Assembly (NCBI GenBank): GCA_016795465.1
Contig: JAEUHK010000103.1
Location: 38,855-102,854, forward strand
Direction of reading: 5' to 3'
DNA: 64,000 bases
DNA from: Verrucomicrobiaceae bacterium
GTDB taxonomy: Bacteria; Verrucomicrobiota; Verrucomicrobiia; Verrucomicrobiales; Verrucomicrobiaceae
Made by a program: the position numbers and the translations under genes. Positions 25,569-33,933 of the stretch are shown one piece after another. The notes below the pieces were generated by a model. That model did no database searches and was not told the origin of the DNA. It saw only the letters and a program-made list of their open reading frames with translations. How positions within the stretch are numbered: position 1 is the first letter of the stretch; every line of letters starts with the position of its first letter.

Positions 25569-25889
25569 TTACTTCTTGGGGAAGCCGGCCTTGGCATGCT
25601 TCACGAACTCGATGAAGGTCCCTTCGCCCACGCCGGGCACTTGGGTGACCTCGGTGATGTCGTTGAAGGGTCGTGCCTGCTTGATGGCCGCGAGACGGGT
25701 CTCTCCGACGCCTGGCAAGGACCGCAGGGAATCATCGCGGCCCTTGTTGAGCAGATCGAGGAGCCTCGTGCGCTGGGCAGGCGTGAGCATCTGCGCAATC
25801 GCCTCGATGCGTGCGGGCACTTTGGCCTCCTTCTCCGCAGCGAGCAGATCCGCGGCGTGAAGCGAAATGAGAGCGACAAGCCATTTCAT
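25569..25889 (-). CDS. Helix-hairpin-helix protein (ComEA-like)
   Basis: A 106-aa protein with a signal peptide (MKWLVALISLHAADLLAA) and two HhH motifs: LPGVGETRLAAIKQARPF and VPGVGEGTFIEFVKHA, the ComEA pattern of DNA binding outside the cytoplasmic membrane. It could take part in DNA uptake. No other competence genes are nearby. It is shorter than classical ComEA and lacks a separate oligomerisation domain. Confidence 0.75.
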   Translation of the reverse strand: MKWLVALISLHAADLLAAEKEAKVPARIEAIAQMLTPAQRTRLLDLLNKGRDDSLRSLPGVGETRLAAIKQARPFNDITEVTQVPGVGEGTFIEFVKHAKAGFPKK

Positions 25890-26176
25890 GCTCTAAAGAT
25901 AGAACGAGAGCGTTCTGCTTGACCAGCGTTTCCTCTTCAGAAGGGACTTCTTCACACCCTCTATGATGATGGAGATTAAAGGGCAGATCATTCCCTAACC
26001 GTAAGGGCTGTGGATAAGCTCAAGAAGTGAGTTCCACCCCTGAAACTGCGCGGTTCCACGTGCATCGCGGCTGTGAATGAAATTGGGGATGAGTGTCAGC
26101 AGTTTCCAACAAGTCGGGCTTATCGAGGTTCCTCGCAGGTTGTCCGGGTTTGTTGGTGCTTTTGCTCACAAGTTGT
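25890..26176. other. 287-bp intergenic region with one DnaA-box-like site
   Basis: The stretch is AT-richer than its surroundings and contains TGTGGATAA (26009-26017), a DnaA box in one orientation, plus a parS half-site GTTCCACGTG at 26053. Only one perfect box was found, so an origin is not supported. It also holds the 3' end of rnc and the promoter region of the HhH gene. Confidence 0.35.
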
Positions 26177-26878
26177 TCACGAGGCCGTGGCGGTGAGAGT
26201 TTCGAAATCGGGATTGGCCAGCGCTGCGCTGGCTGCCTGCACTTCCGCCTCTTTTTTGCTCTTCCCTGCTCCGCGGCCGAGCTCACGACCACCCCAGCAC
26301 ACCGAGGCTTCGAAGGATTTGGCGTGATCCGGCCCTGTCTGGCCGATGATGCGATAGACGGGGGCTTCGGAGTTGATCGCTTGGAGGCGCTCCTGGAGAT
26401 CGCCTTTGGGATTTGATTCGATGAGACCTTGGCCGAGGCCGTCGAGCTCGTTGCCAAGGATGCGTATCACAAATTGCGTGGCCGCATCGAGGCCGGCGTC
26501 GAGGTAAATGGCACCGATGAGGGCTTCGAGAGCATCGGCGAGCGTCGAATCACGTTCGCGGCCGCCGCTGGCCTCCTCACCGCGGCCCATGATGAGGTGC
26601 GAACCGAGGCCCATTTCGCGGGCGAGACGGGCGAGCGATTTGGTGCTGACCAGATGAGCCCGCGCCTTGGTGAGACGGCCTTCGTCGGAGTCCGGCAGAC
26701 GGGCGAAAAGCTCGTGGCTGAGGGCGAGCTGGAGGACGGCATCGCCGAGGAATTCGAGACGTTGGTTGTCGAGGCCGGATCGCTGGGACTCGTAGCTCAC
26801 GCTCGCGTGCGTGAGGGCCTCGGTGAGGAGCCGGAGCTGGCGGAAAGGGTGGCCGAGGATGCTCTCAAGAGATTCCAT
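26177..26878 (-). CDS. rnc: Ribonuclease III
   Basis: A 233-aa double-strand-specific endoribonuclease for rRNA and mRNA processing. The signature NQRLEFLGDAVLQL holds E42 and D46; D115 and E118 in LADALEALIGAIYLD complete the metal site. A C-terminal dsRNA-binding domain runs from NPKGDLQE to GKSKKEAEVQAASAAL. The ATG at 26878 gives the usual length. It is a single gene, followed on the minus strand by a 287-nt gap. Confidence 0.97.
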   Translation of the reverse strand: MESLESILGHPFRQLRLLTEALTHASVSYESQRSGLDNQRLEFLGDAVLQLALSHELFARLPDSDEGRLTKARAHLVSTKSLARLAREMGLGSHLIMGRGEEASGGRERDSTLADALEALIGAIYLDAGLDAATQFVIRILGNELDGLGQGLIESNPKGDLQERLQAINSEAPVYRIIGQTGPDHAKSFEASVCWGGRELGRGAGKSKKEAEVQAASAALANPDFETLTATAS

Positions 26879-26933
26879 GTTTCGCTGATCGCCGATGTTC
26901 CGTGAGTGACGCCTTGGCTGGAGCAGGAAAAAA

Positions 26934-27009
26934 TGGGGTGACCGACGGGATTCGAACCCGCAACAACCAGAATCACAATCTGGGGCTCTACCTTTGAACT
27001 ACGGTCACC
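26934..27009 (-). tRNA. tRNA-His (GTG)
   Basis: On the minus strand a complete 76-nt cloverleaf with encoded CCA: anticodon stem CCAGA/TCTGG around loop TTGTGAT, so the anticodon is GTG. The T arm is GCGGGTTCGAATCCCGT. The first G is the extra G-1 of tRNA-His, opposite discriminator C73. It lies upstream of rnc on the same strand, between rnc and moaE. Confidence 0.95.
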
Positions 27010-27067
27010 ATTTTGCCGGGAGGCGGCGGCGATAGTAACCGGTTCGCGAGATTGCGCAAGTGCGGGT

Positions 27068-27472
27068 TCACGCCGGGCTGGAAACGGTTTCCGGGGCGAA
27101 AACGGGGCGTTTCCAGATGGGGACGCAGGTCTTGATCTCCTTCAAATACCAGCGGCAAAGGTCAAAGGCCTCGGCGCTATGCCGGGTGCGCACACGGATG
27201 ACGATGCTGGGCTCTTCCGCGGCCACAAAGCCGAGCCGGTGCTGGATGAAGACCCGATGGGGACCTTGTGAGGCCCGGCCGCGGTCCACGAGGTCTTGCA
27301 GCATCTTTTCCGCCATGGGCAGATAAGCACTGTAATCGATGCCCGTGATCGGCTGGCCATCCTCGCTGCCACGCACGACACCGAGGAACTGCGCCTCCGC
27401 ACCCTCGCCGGGCTCAAAGGCCGACGTGTAGGGCTGGATGGGATCTTCGCTGAGAACGATGGCGGGCGGCAT
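27068..27472 (-). CDS. moaE: Molybdopterin synthase catalytic subunit
   Basis: A 134-aa protein that transfers sulfur from MoaD thiocarboxylate to precursor Z in molybdenum cofactor synthesis. FLGVVRG, VFIQHRLGFV, and VPIWKR (active-site Lys) match MoaE. The ATG at 27472 (MPPAIVL) is preferred to an upstream TTG at 27490. moaD and other cofactor genes are not adjacent. Confidence 0.9.
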   Translation of the reverse strand: MPPAIVLSEDPIQPYTSAFEPGEGAEAQFLGVVRGSEDGQPITGIDYSAYLPMAEKMLQDLVDRGRASQGPHRVFIQHRLGFVAAEEPSIVIRVRTRHSAEAFDLCRWYLKEIKTCVPIWKRPVFAPETVSSPA

Positions 27473-27505
27473 GCGGGAGAAAGCGGCCAAGATGCGGCAC
27501 GCGCC

Positions 27506-28078
27506 TCACTTTGCCACCTCTTTGACCTCCGTGCCTGCGACAGCGGCCTCGCTGAGGATCACCGCGTGCTTGTCGTAGCTGGCTTTGGCACCGGTGAGTT
27601 GCGCCAGGTATTCGATGGCCTCGGTGAGCGGCACATTGGCGAGATTTAATGAGAGCTTCTTCTCACCGAGGGTGGTGCCTTTGATGATGACGTTCGGCGA
27701 GACCTTGCCCTGCGAGGCATTCTTCGCCAGCACACGCAGGCCGCTCACGGCCTCCTGAAGCGTCACCTCCTGCATGTCGATCTTTGTGAGCGTCACGGCG
27801 GCGTAGTCGCGCTTCAGCGTCGATTCCTGCTTCGCATGCGCATTGATGTATCGCAGCATGTTCTGCGTGTCGGGATGGCCGGGATTGGCGGCAGCCACTT
27901 GGGTGAGAAAGGCTCGCGCTGTCACGAAGTCGCCCTTGTGGAAGGCTTCGCGGCCTTTTTGATAGAGGGCGTTGAGGTCATCGGCGGCACGGAGGCTCGG
28001 CGAGGCCATAAAAAAAGCAGCCATCATCGAGACGGCTGCCGCGGAGGAGACACAAACACGAAGAAACGAGGTTTTCAT
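27506..28078 (-). CDS. Secreted TPR plus STN-like domain protein
   Basis: A 190-aa protein with a signal peptide (to about residue 31, SLRAADD), a short TPR-like helical pair (LYQKGREAFHKGDFVTARAFLTQVAAANPGHP), and a C-terminal domain with VTLQEAVSGLRVLAKN and LNLANVPLTEAIEYLAQLTGAKASY, which resembles the secretin/TonB short N-terminal (STN) fold. The function is unknown. A strong promoter lies at 28101-28129. It diverges from holA. Confidence 0.7.
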   Translation of the reverse strand: MKTSFLRVCVSSAAAVSMMAAFFMASPSLRAADDLNALYQKGREAFHKGDFVTARAFLTQVAAANPGHPDTQNMLRYINAHAKQESTLKRDYAAVTLTKIDMQEVTLQEAVSGLRVLAKNASQGKVSPNVIIKGTTLGEKKLSLNLANVPLTEAIEYLAQLTGAKASYDKHAVILSEAAVAGTEVKEVAK

Positions 28079-28100
28079 GGTGCGGTTGGGTTGAGGCATG

Positions 28101-28129
28101 ATTTCATCAAATTGGCCGTGAACTGTCAA
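28101..28129 (-). promoter_or_regulatory. Sigma70-type promoter of the TPR/STN-like gene
   Basis: TTGACA (28124-28129), a 17-nt spacer, and TGAAAT (28101-28106), 23 nt before the ATG at 28078. Confidence 0.65.
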
Positions 28130-28163
28130 GAGTCCTCGCCAAGCATTTCTGTCCCTGATTGCC

Positions 28164-29291
28164 ATGCCTCCGCCGAAAACAGCCATCGCCGCCGCCTTCC
28201 ATGTCTTCATGGGCAGCGATGAAGCGCGTGTGAAAGAGGCCGCGCTGATGAAAGTGCGCCAGCTCACGCCGAAGGACGCCGGTGATTTCTCCAACGATGT
28301 CATCGACGGCACCGCGGACAATGCAGACCATGCGGGCACGATCTGCTCAAACGTGTGCATGGCCCTGCAAACGCTGCCGTTCTTCGGCGGTTCGAAGGTC
28401 GTATGGTTGAAGAACGCCAATTTCCTCGCCGATACGCAAACCGGCCGCTCGCAGGCCGCGGTTGAAGGCTTTGAGCGCATCCTCGACATCGCGGAAAATG
28501 GTCTCGGCAGCGATGTGCGCTTCGTCATTAGCACGACGGGCATCGATAAACGTCGTGCTGCCTACAAACGCGTGTCAAAGCTCGCCACCATCGAGGTCTT
28601 TGACAAGCCGGACACCTCGCGTGCCGGCTGGGAAGGCCCGGTGATCGCGATGGCGAACAAACGGGCGAAGGAGCTCGGCATCACGTTTGAGTCCGGTGCT
28701 ATTGAATTGCTTGTGCAGATGGCTGGTGATGACACGCGGCAGCTCGAGAACGAACTCGAAAAGATCGATCTGTATCTCGGCGAGCGTCGGCGTGCAGGTT
28801 TGAAGACCGTGCAAGGCCTCGTCTCGATGAGCCGTGCCGGCGTGCTGTGGGATCTCGGCAATGCCATCGGCAAGCGTGACCTGCCGCGGGCGCTCGATCT
28901 GCTCGGCACGCTGATGTATCAGGGCCAAAACGCCATCGGCCTGCTGCTTGCCGCCATCGTGCCGCGGGTGCGCAGCCTCCTTCTCGTTAAGGACATCGGC
29001 AGCCGCTACAAGCTGAACAAGTTCAACTACCAGGGCTTCTGCACCTCGCTCGAAGCGTTGCCTTCCTCCGCCACCTCGCACCTGCCGCGAAAGAAGGACG
29101 GCACCGGCTTCAACGCCTACCCGATGTTCCTCGCGCTGCCGGAGACCGGCAATTTCACGCTCGAAGAGCTGCACGTGGCCTTCAAAGCCTGCCTCGATGC
29201 GAACGTGAAGCTCGTGACGAGTTCGCTCGATCCCAAGCTCGTGCTCGAACGTCTCTTGATCGGCATGCTCGCCCGCAAACCGCGGGCGTGA
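28164..29291 (+). CDS. holA: DNA polymerase III subunit delta
   Basis: A 375-aa clamp-loader subunit that opens the sliding clamp. The N-terminal part has the family layout (FHVFMGSDEARVKEAALMKV, then NVCMALQTLPFFGGSKVVWLKN), and the C-terminal collar follows (LLLAAIVPRVRSLLLVKD). The downstream DUF1080 gene begins at its stop codon, so they are translationally close. No partner genes for DNA replication lie nearby. Confidence 0.9.
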   Translation: MPPPKTAIAAAFHVFMGSDEARVKEAALMKVRQLTPKDAGDFSNDVIDGTADNADHAGTICSNVCMALQTLPFFGGSKVVWLKNANFLADTQTGRSQAAVEGFERILDIAENGLGSDVRFVISTTGIDKRRAAYKRVSKLATIEVFDKPDTSRAGWEGPVIAMANKRAKELGITFESGAIELLVQMAGDDTRQLENELEKIDLYLGERRRAGLKTVQGLVSMSRAGVLWDLGNAIGKRDLPRALDLLGTLMYQGQNAIGLLLAAIVPRVRSLLLVKDIGSRYKLNKFNYQGFCTSLEALPSSATSHLPRKKDGTGFNAYPMFLALPETGNFTLEELHVAFKACLDANVKLVTSSLDPKLVLERLLIGMLARKPRA

Positions 29292-29314
29292 ACATGGCTT
29301 CACACATTCTTTTT

Positions 29315-30295
29315 ATGCGCACGCTTCTCACCATCCTTCTGCTGAGTTCGTTTCTTCAAGCCCAGCAGCCCGCCGCTCCGAAACCCAAGCCGCCGGCCTA
29401 TCTCAGCGCCGAGGAAGCGGGCGAAGATTTCGTCATTCAAGGCGAGTACACGGGCAACCTTGCGGGCCTCGCTGTCGGCTTTCAGGTTTGGGCCAAAGGC
29501 AAAGGCGAGTTTGAGGCCATCGCGTTTCTTGGTGGTTTGCCCGGTGCGGGTTGGAATGAGAATCGGAGGAGTCTGCAGCGCATTCAAGGCACTCGCGAGG
29601 CCGGACAAAAGACGGTGACCTTTCGTCATCAAAAAAGCATCGTCACAGTCGATGGCAGCACCGCAGAGGTCGAGGAGAAGGGAGTCAAAGCCACTCTCAA
29701 GAAAGAAGCACGCACCTCACCGACCCTTGGTGCCAAGCCGCCTGTCGGTGCCGTGGTGCTCTTCGATGGCCAAGGCGTGAACCGTTTCCCGAATTCCCAG
29801 ATCGACGACAAGCTCCACGCTCTCAAAGAAGGCATCACGAGCGAGGACACCTTTCATGACTGCACGCTGCATGTGGAGTTCATGCTGCCCTTCATGCCCG
29901 AGGCACGCGGTCAGGGCCGTGGAAACAGCGGCCTGTATCTGCAAGGCCGCTACGAGGTGCAGATGCTCGACAGCTTTGCCCTCGAAGGCAAAGACAACGA
30001 ATGTGGCGGGCTCTACAAAATTGCTTCGCCACGCATCAACATGTGCCTGCCGCCGCTGACGTGGCAGACCTACGACGTGGACTTCACCGCCGCGAAGTAT
30101 GACGAAACCGGTCAGAAGCTCGTGAACGCCAAAATCACCGTTAAACACAATGGCGTGCTCATTCACGAAAACCAGGATCTCCCCGGCCCCACGGCCTCCG
30201 CTCCTCGAAAGGAGGATGACAAGCCCGGTCCCGTGTACTTGCAGAATCACGGCAACCCGGTCCGCTACCGGAACATCTGGGTAGTGCGGAAGTGA
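29315..30295 (+). CDS. Secreted DUF1080 (3-keto-disaccharide hydrolase family) protein
   Basis: A 326-aa protein with a signal peptide (MRTLLTILLLSSFLQAQQ). The C-terminal half is a concanavalin-like DUF1080 domain: GAVVLFDGQGVNRF, CTLHVEFMLPFMP, GRGNSGLYLQGRYEVQMLDSF, and GPVYLQNHGNPVRYRNIWV at the end. DUF1080 proteins act on 3-keto-sugars in PVC bacteria. The N-terminal 130 residues are a separate region with a beta pattern. ATG 29294 or GTG 29288, overlapping the holA stop, are alternative starts. It converges with DUF3500, 4 nt apart. Confidence 0.88.
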   Translation: MRTLLTILLLSSFLQAQQPAAPKPKPPAYLSAEEAGEDFVIQGEYTGNLAGLAVGFQVWAKGKGEFEAIAFLGGLPGAGWNENRRSLQRIQGTREAGQKTVTFRHQKSIVTVDGSTAEVEEKGVKATLKKEARTSPTLGAKPPVGAVVLFDGQGVNRFPNSQIDDKLHALKEGITSEDTFHDCTLHVEFMLPFMPEARGQGRGNSGLYLQGRYEVQMLDSFALEGKDNECGGLYKIASPRINMCLPPLTWQTYDVDFTAAKYDETGQKLVNAKITVKHNGVLIHENQDLPGPTASAPRKEDDKPGPVYLQNHGNPVRYRNIWVVRK

Positions 30296-30299
30296 AGGC

Positions 30300-31292
30300 T
30301 CACGCCGGCTGGCGGACGTGCGCCCAGGCGTGGACGTGCGGATCACCGCGGAAGTAGAAGACCGCGTTCGGGCCTTCGATCTGCCACACGTCCCACACGC
30401 CGTCCTTGCCCACGTCCTGATCTTTGAAGAAGGCCATGTGCAGATTGTCGAAACCACCGGCTTCGATGTAGCTCGCGGCTTCTTTGGCATCGTGCTCGCG
30501 GAAAGGTTTGAGCAAATCGCCGATCACCTTGCGCACGAGGTCCTTTTGATCGCTGCTGAGGTCGCTCATGCGGATGCCTTCAAGGCCGGCTTTCTTGCCG
30601 GTGAGCTCCACGGTGAAGTTGCCGCGTTCCTGACGCGATTTGCCGAGCAGCGCGGCTTCGCGTTGTTTGCCATCAAGAGCCGCGAAGACCTCGTTCGCAC
30701 GCTTGGCCTGATACCAATACACATTGCCAGGATGGTCTGGCTTCTCGTTGAAGCTGCCGGCGGCGTGACCGTAGAAAATCGGGCCGCCAAAGGCTGCGCC
30801 TTTCTCGCTATCGCCATCACAGCGACGCGTGCAATGCCTTCCGGTCAGCACGAACTCGAACTGACCCGTGCCCGGCTCGCCAAACAACGCGATCGAGGCA
30901 CTCGGAAAGCCGCCGTCGCCTTGGTTGTCGTGATCGAACTGCTTCCACACCTGCTTCTTGTATTCATCGCTGTGCAGCTTGTCGAAGATCTCGCGTACCA
31001 TGGCCTGCTGGTCGGCGTTGAGCACATCACGGATGGGCTGCTTGATGATATGCCAGTTGTTATCGACCTTTTGACGACGCGGATCGCTCCACGGCAGGCA
31101 GAGAATGGACTTCTGCTTCTCATCGAGCGTTTTGTAGAGCTGCGTGACGAGTGTCTCGGAGGGCAAAGAAGCCGCCGGAGCCTTTTCGGCATAGGCAGAG
31201 CCCAAAAGCCCCGCCGCAGCGGCGTGTGCGCTGCGAGTGAGAAAATCACGACGGGAGACAGACGACGGCTGGAGGAGGGTTGGCGTGTTCAT
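30300..31292 (-). CDS. DUF3500 protein with twin-arginine signal
   Basis: A 330-aa exported protein. The Tat signal is SRRDFLTRSAHAAAAGLLGSAYA. The mature part has the DUF3500 marks: GKQREAALLG and DPHVHAWAHV near the end, and an FEFVLTGRHCTRRCDGDS core. Many DUF3500 proteins of PVC bacteria accompany sugar-processing enzymes, and here it lies next to a DUF1080 protein. The molecular role is not known. Confidence 0.85.
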   Translation of the reverse strand: MNTPTLLQPSSVSRRDFLTRSAHAAAAGLLGSAYAEKAPAASLPSETLVTQLYKTLDEKQKSILCLPWSDPRRQKVDNNWHIIKQPIRDVLNADQQAMVREIFDKLHSDEYKKQVWKQFDHDNQGDGGFPSASIALFGEPGTGQFEFVLTGRHCTRRCDGDSEKGAAFGGPIFYGHAAGSFNEKPDHPGNVYWYQAKRANEVFAALDGKQREAALLGKSRQERGNFTVELTGKKAGLEGIRMSDLSSDQKDLVRKVIGDLLKPFREHDAKEAASYIEAGGFDNLHMAFFKDQDVGKDGVWDVWQIEGPNAVFYFRGDPHVHAWAHVRQPA

Positions 31293-31370
31293 GGGATGCT
31301 TTTATCAAACGCGGTGAAAGGCGGGAAGTTTTTTGTTTACCTCAAGAAGGTGCCGCCAGACTGTGTGAGC

Positions 31371-32063
31371 ATGTCTTCCGCCGATACGACTTTTCATGCC
31401 GCTGACTTTGAGTTTGCCCAGGATCTCCTCGCGGGAGATGAGGGCGCTTGGCTTCGTTTTGATGCCGAATACACACCGGCCATCGCGCAGCGGCTGCGTG
31501 GCATGGGAGCATCGGACGCGGATGCGGACGAGGTGCAGGGGCTGGTGATCGAGCGGCTGTGGACGCGGCAGAAGCTGGCCTCCTACACCGGCCAGGGTCC
31601 GCTGATGGGCTTTGTCCGCACCACGGCCTCGAACGCATGGCTGGAGTATCTGCGCAAGCATCGCCGCGAGGTGCATGCGAGCACGCTGGCGGGCGAGGAC
31701 GAGGAAGGTGATGCGATGGACCGGATCGCCGGTGAAAAGAACGACGCGCCACAGGAGTCGCCTTTGGCGGAGCTGTTGCGTGATGCCTTGAAGTTTGCGC
31801 TGGATCGGGCGGACGCGGAGGCGCTGCTGATCATGCGGCTTTCGCTGCTGCAGGACATCAAGCAGCGGGACCTGTGCGACATTTGGGGCGGCGTGCATGA
31901 AGGCACGATCTCGGCAAAGAAGAAGCAGGTCATGACGCAGATCCGCGATGACACGCTCGGCTATGTCGCAGAGCGAGAGCCGAGCCTCCAGATCACCTGG
32001 CAGGAGCTGCTGGAAGCCTGCGGTGAGGGCGCGGAGGCCATCTTGGGGCCTGCTGGCGAATGA
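31371..32063 (+). CDS. ECF-like RNA polymerase sigma factor
   Basis: A 230-aa protein with a sigma region 2 (FDAEYTPAIAQRLRGMG to GPLMGFVRTTASNAWLEYLRKHRRE), an acidic linker, and a region 4-like helix-turn-helix (LSLLQDIKQRDLCDIWG...GTISAKKKQVM). It is longer and more diverged than typical ECF factors. The ATG at 31371 is preceded by only a weak ribosome binding site. The next gene is a 75-aa small protein whose upstream DNA carries a motif found at three other loci (see findings), so that motif may be its promoter. Confidence 0.7.
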   Translation: MSSADTTFHAADFEFAQDLLAGDEGAWLRFDAEYTPAIAQRLRGMGASDADADEVQGLVIERLWTRQKLASYTGQGPLMGFVRTTASNAWLEYLRKHRREVHASTLAGEDEEGDAMDRIAGEKNDAPQESPLAELLRDALKFALDRADAEALLIMRLSLLQDIKQRDLCDIWGGVHEGTISAKKKQVMTQIRDDTLGYVAEREPSLQITWQELLEACGEGAEAILGPAGE

Positions 32064-32067
32064 TTTT

Positions 32068-32106
32068 CGACTTTCTGCACAAGTTCCGTCCCCTCGCGCA
32101 TCCACC
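32068..32106 (+). promoter_or_regulatory. Shared upstream element, copy A
   Basis: CTTTCTGCACAAGTTCCG followed by TCGCGCATCCACC, in the sense direction of the gene at 32128 and ending 21 nt before its ATG. It is nearly the same as the elements at 37704-37743, 38540-38578 and 41423-41461. Confidence 0.75.
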
Positions 32107-32127
32107 TGCTGCCATCCCGAACTCTTT

Positions 32128-32355
32128 ATGAACGACGACCAAGACCTTCTCATCCTCACCCGCTTCCTGAACCGCTTCGATCCCGATGTGGAAGGTCGCG
32201 CGGCGGAACCGCCGCCTGCTGATGTCGCTGCACGACTCGACCGCTTTGCCGCCGGCGAGGCCGATGCGGCGGAGCGTGGCAGCGTGGCCAGCATGCTCAA
32301 GGAGCATCCCGAGTGGGTGCGCTACCTCGCGGGTGCGATTCGGAGGAGGGCTTGA
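32128..32355 (+). CDS. Small companion protein of the sigma factor
   Basis: A 75-aa acidic-then-basic protein (MNDDQDLLILTRFLNRFD at the start, MLKEHPEWVRYLAGAIRRRA at the end). It sits 64 nt after the sigma factor, has no cysteine cluster and no transmembrane segment, and so is not a classical zinc-binding anti-sigma factor, though it may still bind the sigma factor. It begins after shared element A. Unknown family. Confidence 0.65.
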   Translation: MNDDQDLLILTRFLNRFDPDVEGRAAEPPPADVAARLDRFAAGEADAAERGSVASMLKEHPEWVRYLAGAIRRRA

Positions 32356-32371
32356 GCTGCTGCATAAGAAC

Positions 32372-32406
32372 GTAAGAGGTGAGAAGTCAGACGTCTCACC
32401 TCTTAC
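32372..32406. terminator. 13-bp inverted repeat between convergent genes
   Basis: GTAAGAGGTGAGA (32372-32384) pairs perfectly with TCTCACCTCTTAC (32394-32406) around a 9-nt loop, and T-rich sequence follows. It lies between the convergent small gene and the subtilase gene. Similar short motifs (CTTCTCACGTCTCACCTC) occur at 19013-19038, so it may also be a dispersed repeat. Confidence 0.6.
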
Positions 32407-32409
32407 TTC

Positions 32410-33189
32410 TCACCTTTCACTCTGCTCCCGTGCCAGCCGGCGCAGCAGTGCCTTGGCCTCCTCGACACGCAGCTCAGGATACGCTGAGATGAGCCGGGAG
32501 AGCCAGCCGGTGAGGCGTGGCGCGGCGTAGCTGCTGCCGCTGACGACGCGATGGCCGCCGCCCTTCCACGGCACACGAACCTCATGCCCGTGGGCGCTGA
32601 ACTCGACGAGGCTGCCGGTGCGACGCTGCCACACCTCCGGCGGCAGGCTGGCGAGGTTCACGGTGACGACGGTTGGAAACCAGCCGGGCCATTCGCGCAC
32701 GGAGACGTCGTGGTTGTTGCAGCCGGCGACGATGTGGACGTTCCGCACATAGGCGAGATCAGTCCACTCTTTGTAAGGCATCACGAAGCGTGCATCACCC
32801 GGACTGCCAAAGCTGCAATTCAGAATGTGGTAGCCACGCTCGATGGCATGGCGAGCGGCCTCCCACACGATGGTGCTGCGCGATCTCAAATCACCATCGA
32901 GCACGCGAAAGCTGCCGATTTCGGCCTTCGGTGCGATCGAGCGGATGATCCACGCGATGGCGGTGCCATGCCCCATGGCGTCGCCGCTGGTGTTTTCGAC
33001 CGCACGGAGGAAGGAGCCGTCGATTTCAAAGGCGCTGTCATCGCTCAAGGCAAGCCCGGCGAGGTCTGGGTGACTCGTATCGATGCCAGAGTCGAGCACG
33101 GCGATGCGCACGCCGCTGCCGTCGGCCGCCGCCATCGCGGCGCGGACCTCATGGAGGTGCAGTTCATCGATCCAGGAAGGCGCGGCCAT
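32410..33189 (-). CDS. Cytoplasmic S8 (subtilase) family serine peptidase
   Basis: A 259-aa subtilisin-fold protein. The triad is visible: D33 in AVLDSGIDTSHPDL, H74 in GHGTAIA, S210 in GSSYAAP; the oxyanion Asn is in AGCNN. There is no signal peptide and no propeptide, so it would be active inside the cell, which is unusual for a subtilase. It directly follows a GAF-domain gene (3 nt apart) on the same strand. Cytoplasmic subtilases occur in peptide-modification and conflict systems, but no such partner is recognised here. Confidence 0.85.
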   Translation of the reverse strand: MAAPSWIDELHLHEVRAAMAAADGSGVRIAVLDSGIDTSHPDLAGLALSDDSAFEIDGSFLRAVENTSGDAMGHGTAIAWIIRSIAPKAEIGSFRVLDGDLRSRSTIVWEAARHAIERGYHILNCSFGSPGDARFVMPYKEWTDLAYVRNVHIVAGCNNHDVSVREWPGWFPTVVTVNLASLPPEVWQRRTGSLVEFSAHGHEVRVPWKGGGHRVVSGSSYAAPRLTGWLSRLISAYPELRVEEAKALLRRLAREQSER

Positions 33190-33192
33190 GAT

Positions 33193-33840
33193 TTATTCCT
33201 CGATGCGCATGAGCCAGCAGTTCAGACGATGGTCGAGCAGGCGGCCCAGCACCGTGGCGGTGGTCTCCATCGCGTTCAAATCGGCCACGCTGAAGCTCGG
33301 CGGCGGCGTGAAACCCGCGGGGAAGTCCTCGCGGCATCGCGGCATGGTTTTCACCTCACCTAGGTCCGCACGGCGAATGAGGCGCACGGCGGTGATGACA
33401 CCCCATACCTGCCCGGCCAGCCGCAGCGGTACGGCAAGCATCGCCCACGTGAAAACGCCGAGCGAATCATCCAGCGTGCGGTTTTGCATCTGGTTGAAGC
33501 ACACCTCGCTCTCGCTCGAAGCCATGCTGCTGGTGAAAGCAAGTCCTGTGAGGCCATCCTGCGCCGGCATGGAGAACTTGCCCACAAAGCCCGCGGCCTG
33601 CGGGCCGTTGTTCCAGCAGGGCGTGAGCGTGCGCCCGCCGTCTGGCGTGAGCCACACGCTGCCTTCGTCCGCCTGGATGGAGCGCAGCGCGTCCTGCATG
33701 AGGACGGAGGGTAACCCATCGAGCAGTGCGGCGGTGTGATCTTTGAGCGCATGTAGCAGCCACTCATCACGCGAATCAGCCAGCCGCACGGCCAGCGTGG
33801 CGAGCTCGGCATCGGGAAGTGTGGGAAAGGGACTGGGCAT
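33193..33840 (-). CDS. GAF-domain protein
   Basis: A 215-aa soluble protein with a helical N-terminus (ELATLAVRLADSRDEWLLHALKDHTAALLDG) and a GAF-like domain with beta-strands such as MLAVPLRLAGQVWGVITAVRL near residue 130-150. GAF domains bind small ligands or dimerise. There is no output domain. It is the first gene of a two-gene operon with the subtilase, so it may sense a signal that controls proteolysis (inference). Confidence 0.7.
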   Translation of the reverse strand: MPSPFPTLPDAELATLAVRLADSRDEWLLHALKDHTAALLDGLPSVLMQDALRSIQADEGSVWLTPDGGRTLTPCWNNGPQAAGFVGKFSMPAQDGLTGLAFTSSMASSESEVCFNQMQNRTLDDSLGVFTWAMLAVPLRLAGQVWGVITAVRLIRRADLGEVKTMPRCREDFPAGFTPPPSFSVADLNAMETTATVLGRLLDHRLNCWLMRIEE

Positions 33841-33933
33841 GGCGTGCGCGGAGTGTAGCGGCGGCTTCGCAGAGCGTGAAGCAGGTTTTTTGCGTCTTGG
33901 CAGATGCCAGGCTTTCCGGCATCATCGCGTCGT

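Noticed and set aside
25890..26176. Replication origin
   Set aside because: Only one perfect DnaA box and no dnaA neighbour; a similar single TTATCCACA also occurs by chance inside glmS at 43685.
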